From Granulicatella seriolae (GTDB lineage Bacteria; Bacillota; Bacilli; Lactobacillales; Aerococcaceae): 64,000 bases of DNA. The notes beneath the pieces were generated by a model. The model searched no databases, had not been told where the DNA came from, and was given only the letters and a program-made list of their open reading frames with translations. Positions within the stretch are counted from its first letter, which is position 1. Each line of letters opens with the position of its first letter. Positions 17,191 to 24,794 of this stretch are shown piece by piece. The DNA is taken from positions 310,001-374,000 of the forward strand of contig NZ_JANHNZ010000001.1 of assembly GCF_024543085.1 (NCBI RefSeq), given 5' to 3'. Made by a program: the position numbers and the translations under genes.

Positions 17191-18866
17191 TCTTGTTCTT
17201 CTCCCTCAATACTATGCGCAATTTTCATTGCTTCCTGAATAGTGGTAATCCCTTTTTTTACTGAATTCATAGCTTCTTGAGCTAAGTCATTCATCCCATA
17301 TTTTTTAGCAGCATCTTTAACATCATTGGCTGTTGCTTCTTGATTAATTAAATTTCTAATTTCATTGGTGATAGGCATGATTTCATGGATGGCAATTCTG
17401 CCGAAATATCCTGTTCCATTACAATAGTTACAACCTGCACCTCTATATACAGTATCACCAGCATTTAGTCCAAAAGCAGCATAACGATTGGAATCAAGTT
17501 GGTAAGGCTGTTTACACTTTGGACAATTTCGTTTGATCAACCGTTGAGCAATAATTCCTACTGTAGCCGTTGATACTAAATACGGTTTTATTCCCATGTC
17601 CACCAAACGATTAATGGTACTAGCCGTATCATTTGTATGGATAGTTGATAGTACAACGTGTCCAGTGATTGCTGCTCTAACTGCAATACTAGCTGTTTCT
17701 TCATCTCGAATTTCTCCGAGAAGTACGATATCTGGATCTTGACGAAGAATACTTCTGAGCCCGCTAGCAAATGTAAGCCCCGCTTTTACGTTCACTTGTA
17801 CTTGATTGACCCCATCTAAGCGATACTCAACAGGATCTTCAACGGTGATAATATTTTTCCCGATATCATTTAATTCACGTAAGGCGGTGTAAAGGGTTGT
17901 TGTTTTCCCACTACCTGTGGGTCCGGTTAAAAGGATGATACCTTCTGGAGCTTTTAGAATATTATTAAATAACAGTTCATTGCTTTTCGAAAATCCTAAT
18001 TCTTCCTTACTCAATAAGGTGGCATTTCTATTCAGAATCCGGATTACAATTTTCTCTCCAAAAACGGTTGGTAAAACTGATACCCGCATATCTACTTCTC
18101 GACCATCTATAACTGTTTCAATTCGTCCATCTTGTGGAACTCTTCGTTCAGTAATATCCAAGCCACTCATGATTTTTATTCGCGTGGCTATTGCTGAATG
18201 TGTTTGAGGTTTTAGTTGCATATTCTCTACTAAAGTTCCATCAACCCTAAAACGAATACGAACTTTTTTTTCGAAAGGTTCAATATGAATATCACTAACT
18301 CGCGTTTTAATTGCCTGGCTTATGATTGAATCTACTAAACGAACTACTGGAGCATTCTTTATCTCTAAATCTTCTTCAGCACTTACTTTCTCAATGCCAA
18401 GCCCTTCAATTTCAGTTGCAGCTTGTTTAGCATCTTCTCCTTGACTATAAAATTGGTCAATATATTTAAGGATATCTTCCTTAAACGAAACGTATGGTAA
18501 TACATCCATCTTTGAGGCAATCTTAACATCTTCAAGCGCTATGTAGTCTTTTGGATCCGCTGTTGCGACAATCAGCTTAGGATCGTATTCTCTAGTCAGT
18601 GAGATAGGAATAAGCGTATGTCGTCTGGCAATTTTCTCATTTATTTTTGCTACAGCTTCATTTTCTATGGTAAATTTCGCTAAACTAACATAAGGTGTTT
18701 TATAATAATAACCAAGAATTTTTAATAGTTTCTCATCTGTAATATAGCCTTGTCTAACGATATACCTCTCTACCGATTCACTAGTAGAATGCAAGGCCTT
18801 CTCAATTTCTAACCGCTGTTCATTAGTAATTAACGAATAATTCTCCAGAATATCTATTAATTCCAT
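17187..18866 (-). CDS. pilF: Pilus extension ATPase (PilB/GspE family)
   Basis: This cytoplasmic hexameric ATPase drives pilus polymerisation. The 559-residue protein has an N-terminal MshEN/T2SSE_N region (residues 1-145), then the ATPase core: Walker A GPTGSGKTT (315-323), Asp box TVEDPVEYRLD, Walker B LLGEIRDEE (382-390) and His box VVLSTIHTND. A zinc site is formed by C448/C451 and C479/C482. The start is supported by GGGGG seven bases upstream. As first gene of the cluster it lies behind the promoter candidate at 18912-18941. The symbol follows S. sanguinis usage. Confidence 0.95.
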   Translation of the reverse strand: MELIDILENYSLITNEQRLEIEKALHSTSESVERYIVRQGYITDEKLLKILGYYYKTPYVSLAKFTIENEAVAKINEKIARRHTLIPISLTREYDPKLIVATADPKDYIALEDVKIASKMDVLPYVSFKEDILKYIDQFYSQGEDAKQAATEIEGLGIEKVSAEEDLEIKNAPVVRLVDSIISQAIKTRVSDIHIEPFEKKVRIRFRVDGTLVENMQLKPQTHSAIATRIKIMSGLDITERRVPQDGRIETVIDGREVDMRVSVLPTVFGEKIVIRILNRNATLLSKEELGFSKSNELLFNNILKAPEGIILLTGPTGSGKTTTLYTALRELNDIGKNIITVEDPVEYRLDGVNQVQVNVKAGLTFASGLRSILRQDPDIVLLGEIRDEETASIAVRAAITGHVVLSTIHTNDTASTINRLVDMGIKPYLVSTATVGIIAQRLIKRNCPKCKQPYQLDSNRYAAFGLNAGDTVYRGAGCNYCNGTGYFGRIAIHEIMPITNEIRNLINQEATANDVKDAAKKYGMNDLAQEAMNSVKKGITTIQEAMKIAHSIEGEEQE

Positions 18867-18911
18867 ATCAACACCCCCATTCTTGAGTCTCTGTCTATAA
18901 TATATAGGCCT

Positions 18912-18941
18912 ATTTTAATGCACCAGATAAAGATTAGTCAA
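18912..18941 (-). promoter_or_regulatory. Promoter candidate of the pilus operon
   Basis: On the minus strand TTGACT (18941-18936) and TAAAAT (18917-18912) are separated by 18 bp, and transcription would start about 40 bp before the pilF ATG. I looked for a ComX cin-box in the upstream region and saw none, which argues against competence control. The rest of 18942-19184 is AT-rich with no other feature I can support. Confidence 0.5.
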
Positions 18942-19184
18942 TTATATTTCTGAAGTTTTTATGTATAAAAAATATTTTTTCACTATTTTTCTGAAAAATA
19001 TCAATCACAGTTCACATAATAATATATACTATGCAATTATGTCTAAAATATTTATATTTATATATACTTTTAGTACGTTATTTGTATTACTTTTAAAAAA
19101 TAAAGCGCTACATTTGGGTGGCAGATAGTTCAGAGTCTATTTTCTGAGTTTTTATGAATTTTTTGTGAACTTGTGCAGCAAAAA

Positions 19185-19213
19185 AAGCTATTCTCTTTCT
19201 TTGAGAATAGCTT
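19185..19213 (-). terminator. Terminator of the AI-2E family transporter gene
   Basis: An 11-bp perfect stem (19203-19213 with 19185-19195) is followed in the minus direction by a run of U (TTTTTT). It separates the transporter from the pilus promoter. Confidence 0.8.
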
Positions 19214-19219
19214 TATTGC

Positions 19220-20437
19220 TTATTTAGTAACTTCTGTTGTATTCTCATCTATCTTCGGCTTTTGAAATTGAATCGAAGTTTCTACATCTGGATATAGTCC
19301 AGAATAATCTTTGTACCAAGCAAATAAATGAGTGGTAAAGACTTTTATAATGGCGTAGCCAGGGATACCTAAAATCAAACCTGTCAGTCCATACATTTTT
19401 CCGGCTGTTAATAAAATTACCAAAATAGTTACTGGGTGCATTTTTAAGCTGTTTCCTAAAATGAGCGGTGAAAGTATTCTACCTTCAATGGTTTGTTCGA
19501 TAACGAAGACAATCAAAACTTGTAGAAGCATCATTGGAGAGTGTACAAAACCAACAATAATAGCGGGTACCATTCCGAAAAATGATCCTACATAAGGAAT
19601 GATATTCAAGATTCCCGCAAAAAAAGCAATAGCTAATCCATATTGTAAACCAATGATGGAATATCCAATCATAAACATAACAGCAACCGCAAAAGCAACA
19701 GTGATTTGTCCACGAATATACTGACTAATCTGAGTGTTCATCTCAGCAAGAACTTCAGTAATTTTAGCCCGTGAAGCCGTTGGGAATACTTTTGAAACAG
19801 ATGGCAAGATACGATCCCCATCCGTTAACAAATAGTAGAGTAAGATAGGCATAGTAATCAGTCCCACTACTAGGTTTCCTACAACTCCAAAAACACTACC
19901 AATACCTGAGAAAGTAACATTCAAAATATTATTCATTCGTTCTGTTAAGGTCTGAAGAAAGTTCATATTGATATCTTTTAACTGAACTTGTAATTGAGAT
20001 AAAAATTCACTTTTCATCAAATCAGATATTTGAGCTGAAATAATTTCAAAATAACGTGGGGTTTGTCCAATAAATTCCATGATTTGTTGCTGCAGGATTG
20101 GAATGATACTAAATACTACTGCTAAAATAAGTAAGACCAATAAAACCAACATAATCCAAACGCCAATCCGTTTAGGGACCCCATGCTTAGTCAGTAGATC
20201 CATCCCAGGTTTCATCAAATAATATAGTATACCAGCAGCAACTACTGGAAATCCGATAATTTGTACAAAGGAGCCTATTGGTTGAAAAATATAGGCTATT
20301 TTTGTAAAGACCCAGATATTTATAAGAACAAGTAAAATGATGAGTAAGACACTAACAAATTGATTATTGACGACCCATTTCCATAGCCAGGATGGTCTTT
20401 TGTAAGTCTGTTTATTCAAACTGCGCTCTTCTTCCAT
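19220..20437 (-). CDS. AI-2E family (UPF0118) transporter
   Basis: The 405-residue polytopic membrane protein has eight or so hydrophobic segments. Conserved family stretches include GVPKRIGVWIMLVLLVLL near residue 85, the central amphipathic region (MEFIGQTPRYFEIISAQ), and the diagnostic GILNIIPYVGSFFGMVPA followed by the QTIEGRILSPLILGNSL segment. Family members export AI-2 in some bacteria and act as sodium/proton antiporters in others, so the substrate is not assignable. It is monocistronic between a terminator downstream and a divergent lactonase gene upstream. Confidence 0.88.
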   Translation of the reverse strand: MEEERSLNKQTYKRPSWLWKWVVNNQFVSVLLIILLVLINIWVFTKIAYIFQPIGSFVQIIGFPVVAAGILYYLMKPGMDLLTKHGVPKRIGVWIMLVLLVLLILAVVFSIIPILQQQIMEFIGQTPRYFEIISAQISDLMKSEFLSQLQVQLKDINMNFLQTLTERMNNILNVTFSGIGSVFGVVGNLVVGLITMPILLYYLLTDGDRILPSVSKVFPTASRAKITEVLAEMNTQISQYIRGQITVAFAVAVMFMIGYSIIGLQYGLAIAFFAGILNIIPYVGSFFGMVPAIIVGFVHSPMMLLQVLIVFVIEQTIEGRILSPLILGNSLKMHPVTILVILLTAGKMYGLTGLILGIPGYAIIKVFTTHLFAWYKDYSGLYPDVETSIQFQKPKIDENTTEVTK

Positions 20438-20607
20438 CTTCTTACCCCCATTTACATTCGTTTTATGTTTTTAGTGTACCATATTTCTAAGGTATTTTTA
20501 TAGGAGTTTGGCCCTTTTTACAAAAAAATTTATGCTATACTATAAGTATCAAATGGAGAGAGACTTTCTCCAAACAATTCCAATTATGACTACCGAGGAG
20601 GATTTTT

Positions 20608-21636
20608 ATGAAAGAAAAATTTTATTTGGGTACGTATACCAAGCGTGAAAGTAAGGGGGTTTATTCTATTGAATTAGATACAAGTGCTAAATCCCTTGGA
20701 AATTTAGTGTTAGAAGCAGAGGTGGATAGCCCAACCTATGTTACTTTAGATAGCAGCAAAAATCTTTTGTATACAGTTTCTAAAGAAGAGGGTCTGGGTG
20801 GTGTGACTTCGTTCAAACGTGATACCACCGGACAATTTGTCAAAGTAGACCAAGATCACTTTGAGATTGCGCCTCCTTGTTACATTAGCCTTGAAGAAAA
20901 CTCTTCCTTATTGGTAACCTCAAACTATCATGCCGGTTCAGTTGTCCTCTATCAAACCGATTCAAACGGCAAACTAGACCGACTGGACCTAGTAGAACAC
21001 ACTGGATCAAGCATTCATCCTAACCAAACCAAACCACATGTGCATTACTCCCAACATACTCCTGACAATCATTTTATTATTGCTTGCGACTTAGGAACTG
21101 ACGAAGTGATAACTTATAAAGTAAGTCCTGATCAAGAATTACGTGCTATCGCTACTTACAAGTCAAGTCCAGGTGCTGGCCCTAGACACATTGTCTTCCA
21201 TCCAACCTTATCCATTGCCTACTTAATCTGCGAATTAAATGCAAGCATTGAAGTCTTATTCTACGATACTAATACTGGTGAATTTGTGTTAAAAGACCGT
21301 GTAGATTTACTAAAAGATGACAACCAAGAGAAATGGGCGGCAGCTATCCGTATTACTGCTGATGGTCGTTTCCTCTACGCATCCAACCGCGGCTATGATG
21401 TCTTAGTATCCTACCTAATTCACCCAGAAACTGGTTTATTAACCTTTATCGAAGAAGTGGCAACTTACGGTAAAGTTGCTCGCGACTTTAACCTAAGCCA
21501 AAATGATGACTTTATTGTTGTAGCTCATCAAGAATCAGATAATTTGAGCTTATTTGAAAGAGACTCACAAAACGGTAAGTTAACACTGCTTGAAAGTGAC
21601 GTTTACGCTCCCGAAGCAGTTTGTGTTTATCTGTAA
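20608..21636 (+). CDS. Lactonase, seven-bladed beta-propeller (6-phosphogluconolactonase-like)
   Basis: The cytoplasmic 342-residue protein belongs to the YkgB/Pgl type. MKEKFYLGTYTKRESKGVYSI at the start, the conserved HPNQTKPHVHYSQ and GAGPRHIVFHP segments, and the late FLYASNRGYDVLVSY blade are family hallmarks. It would hydrolyse 6-phosphogluconolactone in the pentose phosphate pathway (by family). The start is supported by GAGGAGG six bases before the ATG. Codon use looks ordinary. It is convergent with crr across a shared terminator. Confidence 0.88.
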   Translation: MKEKFYLGTYTKRESKGVYSIELDTSAKSLGNLVLEAEVDSPTYVTLDSSKNLLYTVSKEEGLGGVTSFKRDTTGQFVKVDQDHFEIAPPCYISLEENSSLLVTSNYHAGSVVLYQTDSNGKLDRLDLVEHTGSSIHPNQTKPHVHYSQHTPDNHFIIACDLGTDEVITYKVSPDQELRAIATYKSSPGAGPRHIVFHPTLSIAYLICELNASIEVLFYDTNTGEFVLKDRVDLLKDDNQEKWAAAIRITADGRFLYASNRGYDVLVSYLIHPETGLLTFIEEVATYGKVARDFNLSQNDDFIVVAHQESDNLSLFERDSQNGKLTLLESDVYAPEAVCVYL

Positions 21637-21646
21637 AAATAAAATA

Positions 21647-21740
21647 AAAAAGTAGCTAGCTTTATGATATGGCTCCCCCCTCACTAAGACTTTATTCTTG
21701 TCTTAGATGAGGAGAGCGACTCATGAGCTAGCTGCTTTTT
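21647..21740. terminator. Bidirectional terminator between lactonase gene and crr
   Basis: Outer arms 21647-21661 and 21726-21740 pair over 15 bp with one G-U. An inner stem, CTAAGAC/GTCTTAG, lies in the long loop. A and T runs at the ends serve both strands. Confidence 0.75.
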
Positions 21741-21747
21741 AAATGTT

Positions 21748-22266
21748 TTATTGTGCTTCGACAGAACCGATTTGGTCTTTTCCTACTGCTGTTCCTTCAG
21801 TAACTTCAAAAGATTTTACTTTATCCATATTGGTCAATACCACAACCATTGCGGTATCTTTACCAGCATCTGTAATGGCTTGTAGATCAACTGTTGAAAT
21901 CAGCGTTTCAGGAGTAACCTGGTCACCTTCTTTAACAATTGTTTTAAATGGTTCGCCTTTCAATTCAACTGTATCCAAGCCCATGTGAAGTAAAACTTCG
22001 ATCCCATTTGGCGTTTTGATGCCGACAGCATGTTGTGTTGGGAACACATTCATTATTTCTCCAGTAACTGGTGAAGTGATAATGCCATCCGTTGGCATAA
22101 CAGCAAAACCATCTCCCATGAACTTTTGTGAGAACACTGGGTCATTTACTTGTTCAATCGGAATGACCTGTCCATTAGCAACTGCGTGTAAGGTAAATAA
22201 TGGCTCAATAACAACTGGTTCTACTGGTGTTTCTTCTTTTTCTTTTTTCTTAAACAATCCAAACAT
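21748..22266 (-). CDS. crr: PTS system glucose-type EIIA component
   Basis: Phosphocarrier of the PTS, passing phosphate from HPr to an EIIBC sugar permease. The 172-residue protein has the EIIA-Glc fold with His79 (PTQHAVGI) and phosphorylatable His94 (VLLHMGLDTVEL). ATG at 22266 (MFGLFKKK) is preferred over the in-frame ATG at 22275, because the AAAGGG site abuts the earlier codon. The gene's 5' 64 bp are duplicated 499 bp upstream around an inserted element. Its native promoter now lies beyond that element, so its expression may have changed. Confidence 0.9.
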   Translation of the reverse strand: MFGLFKKKEKEETPVEPVVIEPLFTLHAVANGQVIPIEQVNDPVFSQKFMGDGFAVMPTDGIITSPVTGEIMNVFPTQHAVGIKTPNGIEVLLHMGLDTVELKGEPFKTIVKEGDQVTPETLISTVDLQAITDAGKDTAMVVVLTNMDKVKSFEVTEGTAVGKDQIGSVEAQ

Positions 22267-22289
22267 ATGATTCATCCCTTTCTATTTTT
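22226..22289. repeat. 64-bp direct repeat, left copy (covers the crr start)
   Basis: Identical base for base to 22725-22788. It contains the crr ribosome site, start codon and first codons. It abuts the left terminal inverted repeat of the element at 22290. The next base (C) is shared on both sides, so the repeat could be read as 65 bp. Confidence 0.93.
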
Positions 22290-22724
22290 CCCGACTTTTG
22301 CACTTGAATGAAAGAAAACACCACCAAACCCCTTGTTACTAAAGGGTTTTAGTGGTGTTTTTATTTTTTTAAGAGTATATATACAGTTTTTTCAAGTTTT
22401 TAATGTCATCAATGAGGAATTCATTTCATTTTCAATATTTTTACATAGTCTTCAGTCAAAATTACTCTGTTTTCTCAAATGAAATAATAATTTTATGCAT
22501 CTAAATTTGATAAATACTTATATCTTATAGGATAAATTTATCAAAAATCATATGATAAATTAGCTTTTTTATCAAAAAATAGTAAATTTATATACAAAAC
22601 TTCTATTTAACCATTATAGCAAAACTACTGTATATATACAAGTGTTAATTGATTATATTTTGTGTAACCCTTGTGGCTGTAGGTGTTTGTCGACTTATTT
22701 TTTCCTGTAAGTGCAAAAGTCGGG
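22290..22724. mobile_element. 435-bp non-coding element with 16-bp terminal inverted repeats (copy A)
   Basis: The ends are CCCGACTTTTGCACTT (22290-22305) and its exact complement (22709-22724). The interior is AT-rich without a convincing ORF. It contains a strong hairpin near the left end (about 22318-22359: CACCAC-AAACCCC / GGGTTTTAGTGGTG) followed by a T run, which looks like a terminator. A second, roughly 97% identical copy lies at 55110-55538. It resembles a MITE or other non-autonomous transposon; no matching transposase is in the window. I do not recognise the family. Confidence 0.8.
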
Positions 22725-22765
22725 GGTGTTTCTTCTTTTTCTTTTTTCTTAAACAATCCAAACAT
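22625..22765 (-). pseudogene. Duplicated 5' fragment of crr running into the element
   Basis: The right copy of the direct repeat keeps a ribosome site, ATG and the first 14 crr codons (MFGLFKKKEKEETP). The frame then continues into the element and stops at 22625-22627, giving a 46-residue chimeric peptide. It probably has no function. It lies where the original crr promoter would deliver transcription, so it may be translated as an upstream ORF. Confidence 0.7.
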
Positions 22766-22788
22766 ATGATTCATCCCTTTCTATTTTT
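22725..22788. repeat. 64-bp direct repeat, right copy
   Basis: Exact copy of 22226-22289, abutting the right terminal inverted repeat. See the element entry and the finding on target duplication. Confidence 0.93.
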
Positions 22789-22919
22789 CTATACCTTATG
22801 ATACCATACTCAGGCATCTTTCTACATCAATACCCTTTAAGAATTGGTAAGATTTCTAGCCAAAACCACTTTAAAGAAGTATACTATCACCTAGAAGAAA
22901 ATTTTGAGGAGTGAAGTGT

Positions 22920-23744
22920 GTGATAAGTATTATTGAACTGATAAAAACGATTATTCTTGGAATTGTAGAGGGTATTACTGAGTGGCTGCCTATTAGTAGT
23001 ACGGGGCATTTAATCTTAGTGGACCAACTCATTAAGTTAGATGTCAGCAGTAGGTTTATGGATATGTTTAATGTGGTTATTCAATTAGGGGCTATTATGG
23101 CCGTAGTCATCCTCTATTTTGAAAAATTAAACCCATTCTCTGCTAAAAAATCTAGCTATGAAAAAAAAGAAACGATTACCCTATGGAAAAAAGTTATTGT
23201 GGGCTGCCTTCCTGCTGTAGTTCTAGGACTCTTAATTGATGACTATATGGAATTATATTTCAACAAACCGATTGTTATTGCAATTGCTCTTATTGTTTAT
23301 GGTATTTTATTTATTGTGATTGAACGTCGTCATAAGCCTGAAGATACACATATTTCTACGTTTGAAGAATTAGATTATGGTACAGCTCTTAAGATTGGGC
23401 TATTTCAATGTCTTTCCTTAGTGCCTGGTACTTCTCGTTCTGGTTCAACGATTATTGGTGGGCTTTTAGTTGGTACGTCTAGATATGTTGCTACCGAGTT
23501 CTCTTTCTTCATGAGTATCCCAATTATGTTTGGGGCAAGTGGTTTGAAATTACTTAAATTTGGTTTCAACTATAGTATGGCTGAAATTATTATTTTATTA
23601 GTAGGTAGTTTAACTGCTTTTGTTGTTTCTATCTTTGCCATCAAGTTCTTACTCAACTACCTAAAACGCAACGACTTCCAAGCGTTTGGTTGGTACAGAA
23701 TTATCCTAGGTTCCATTATCATTCTTTGGATACTTTTTGCTTAA
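22920..23744 (+). CDS. uppP: Undecaprenyl-diphosphatase UppP (BacA)
   Basis: This integral membrane phosphatase recycles undecaprenyl pyrophosphate to the carrier lipid for wall synthesis; overexpression gives bacitracin resistance in other species. The 274-residue protein has [14 protein letters not shown] in the first 30 residues and [15 protein letters not shown] with the catalytic Arg. About eight membrane helices are visible. GTG at 22920 is favoured: AGGAG ends eight bases upstream, whereas the GTG at 22911 touches it. A terminator follows directly. Confidence 0.93.
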   Translation: MISIIELIKTIILGIVEGITEWLPISSTGHLILVDQLIKLDVSSRFMDMFNVVIQLGAIMAVVILYFEKLNPFSAKKSSYEKKETITLWKKVIVGCLPAVVLGLLIDDYMELYFNKPIVIAIALIVYGILFIVIERRHKPEDTHISTFEELDYGTALKIGLFQCLSLVPGTSRSGSTIIGGLLVGTSRYVATEFSFFMSIPIMFGASGLKLLKFGFNYSMAEIIILLVGSLTAFVVSIFAIKFLLNYLKRNDFQAFGWYRIILGSIIILWILFA

Positions 23745-23752
23745 AGATACGT

Positions 23753-23792
23753 AAAAGCTGCTACAATCTAAATATGATTGTAGCAGCTTTTT
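23753..23792 (+). terminator. uppP terminator
   Basis: A 16-bp stem (23753-23768 with 23776-23791) with a 7-nt loop and a T run lies 9 bp after the uppP stop. Confidence 0.88.
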
Positions 23793-23904
23793 ATGTGGTA
23801 AGAACTCCAAGCTAGCTCCTTATTTCGTCACAAAAGAGACCATACTTTGTTAAACAAAGTAAAATCTTTTATCCAGTTCTCTTCAAATCATTTATTATCT
23901 TAAC

Positions 23905-24522
23905 CTAAGGAAGCAGGTTAAAAATCTGAACTGACTTAGTTCCGTCTTGACTCACCTCTACGACACTAACACTACCATTATGGATGATGCCATCTTTTCT
24001 AATATCAGGCAGTTCCGCTCCTTTTAAAGATTGTAGGAGACAGGTCAACATGACACCGTGTCCCACGATCAAATAGTTTTCATCATCGTTATAATCTAAC
24101 TCTTCTAAAAAAGACTTCCCTCTAGCAAGTAGAGAGCGGTAGTCCTCGCCGCCAAATTCTGATGGGTCATAATCATTAGGATAGTACCGCAGATTTTGCA
24201 CTTGTGGATGACTAAGTAAGGGTTCAAATAATTGCCCTTCCCATTGTCCAAAGAAAATTTCTCTTAAATGCTCATTATAAAAAATTGGTGTAGTATCTTG
24301 AAGCTCTTGGGAAACGATGTGCTTCATTGTATCAATAGCTCTTTGTTGAGGACTGACATAGATTTTGGAAAAAGCAATGCCCTGATTCTCTAAAAAAGCT
24401 TTCGTCTTTCTCAACTTTTTAATTCCTTCTTCTGTTAATGGAGAATGTGTATTACCTCCATTGAAGCGCTGTTGAGTATTGTTTTCTGTGATACCATGTC
24501 TAATAAAATACAATTTCATCAT
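23905..24522 (-). CDS. Histidine phosphatase (phosphoglycerate mutase-like) family protein
   Basis: The 205-residue soluble protein has the RHG motif (YFIRHGITENN, residues 5-14) with the phosphorylated His. A second conserved His lies in YLIVGHGVMLTCLL and an Arg in SPQQRAIDTM. Members dephosphorylate diverse small molecules or act as phosphoglycerate mutases; without the fuller motif of GpmA, a broad phosphatase role is more likely. A GGGGTAG site precedes the ATG pair at 24522/24519. It is divergent from the metal ATPase gene. Confidence 0.85.
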   Translation of the reverse strand: MMKLYFIRHGITENNTQQRFNGGNTHSPLTEEGIKKLRKTKAFLENQGIAFSKIYVSPQQRAIDTMKHIVSQELQDTTPIFYNEHLREIFFGQWEGQLFEPLLSHPQVQNLRYYPNDYDPSEFGGEDYRSLLARGKSFLEELDYNDDENYLIVGHGVMLTCLLQSLKGAELPDIRKDGIIHNGSVSVVEVSQDGTKSVQIFNLLP

Positions 24523-24700
24523 AAACTACCCCACCATCTTTCATTCTTCTATTAAATGCCTTCCTTTTAAAACAAATGTATTCATTAATCACAGTTTACC
24601 AAACATTCTTCTTAAATTGAATTTTTTAGCCATATCCAGACAACAGAAAATAAATTTGTCCACTTTATGATAATTGAGAATGACATTCAGTCCCATTAGA

Positions 24701-24715
24701 TGATAATTACTATAA
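24701..24715. promoter_or_regulatory. PerR-like box upstream of the metal efflux ATPase
   Basis: TGATAAT-T-ACTATAA matches the PerR/Fur-family 7-1-7 consensus TTATAATNATTATAA at 12 of 14 defined positions. It overlaps a TATAAT hexamer (24711-24716) that would serve as the -10 element. It lies 80 bp upstream of the ATPase start. Repression of a metal exporter by a peroxide/metal sensor matches PerR control of PmtA in Streptococcus pyogenes. Confidence 0.6.
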
Positions 24716-24794
24716 TCTAGGGACACTAGCTGATATACTTAGGTTGGATAAAAGAGAATTATTCTAATCCAATTTATTAGTGGAGGTTACGACT

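Noticed and set aside
18942-19184. ComX cin-box for competence control of the pilus cluster
   Set aside because: No TACGAATA-type sequence is present on either strand in this interval.
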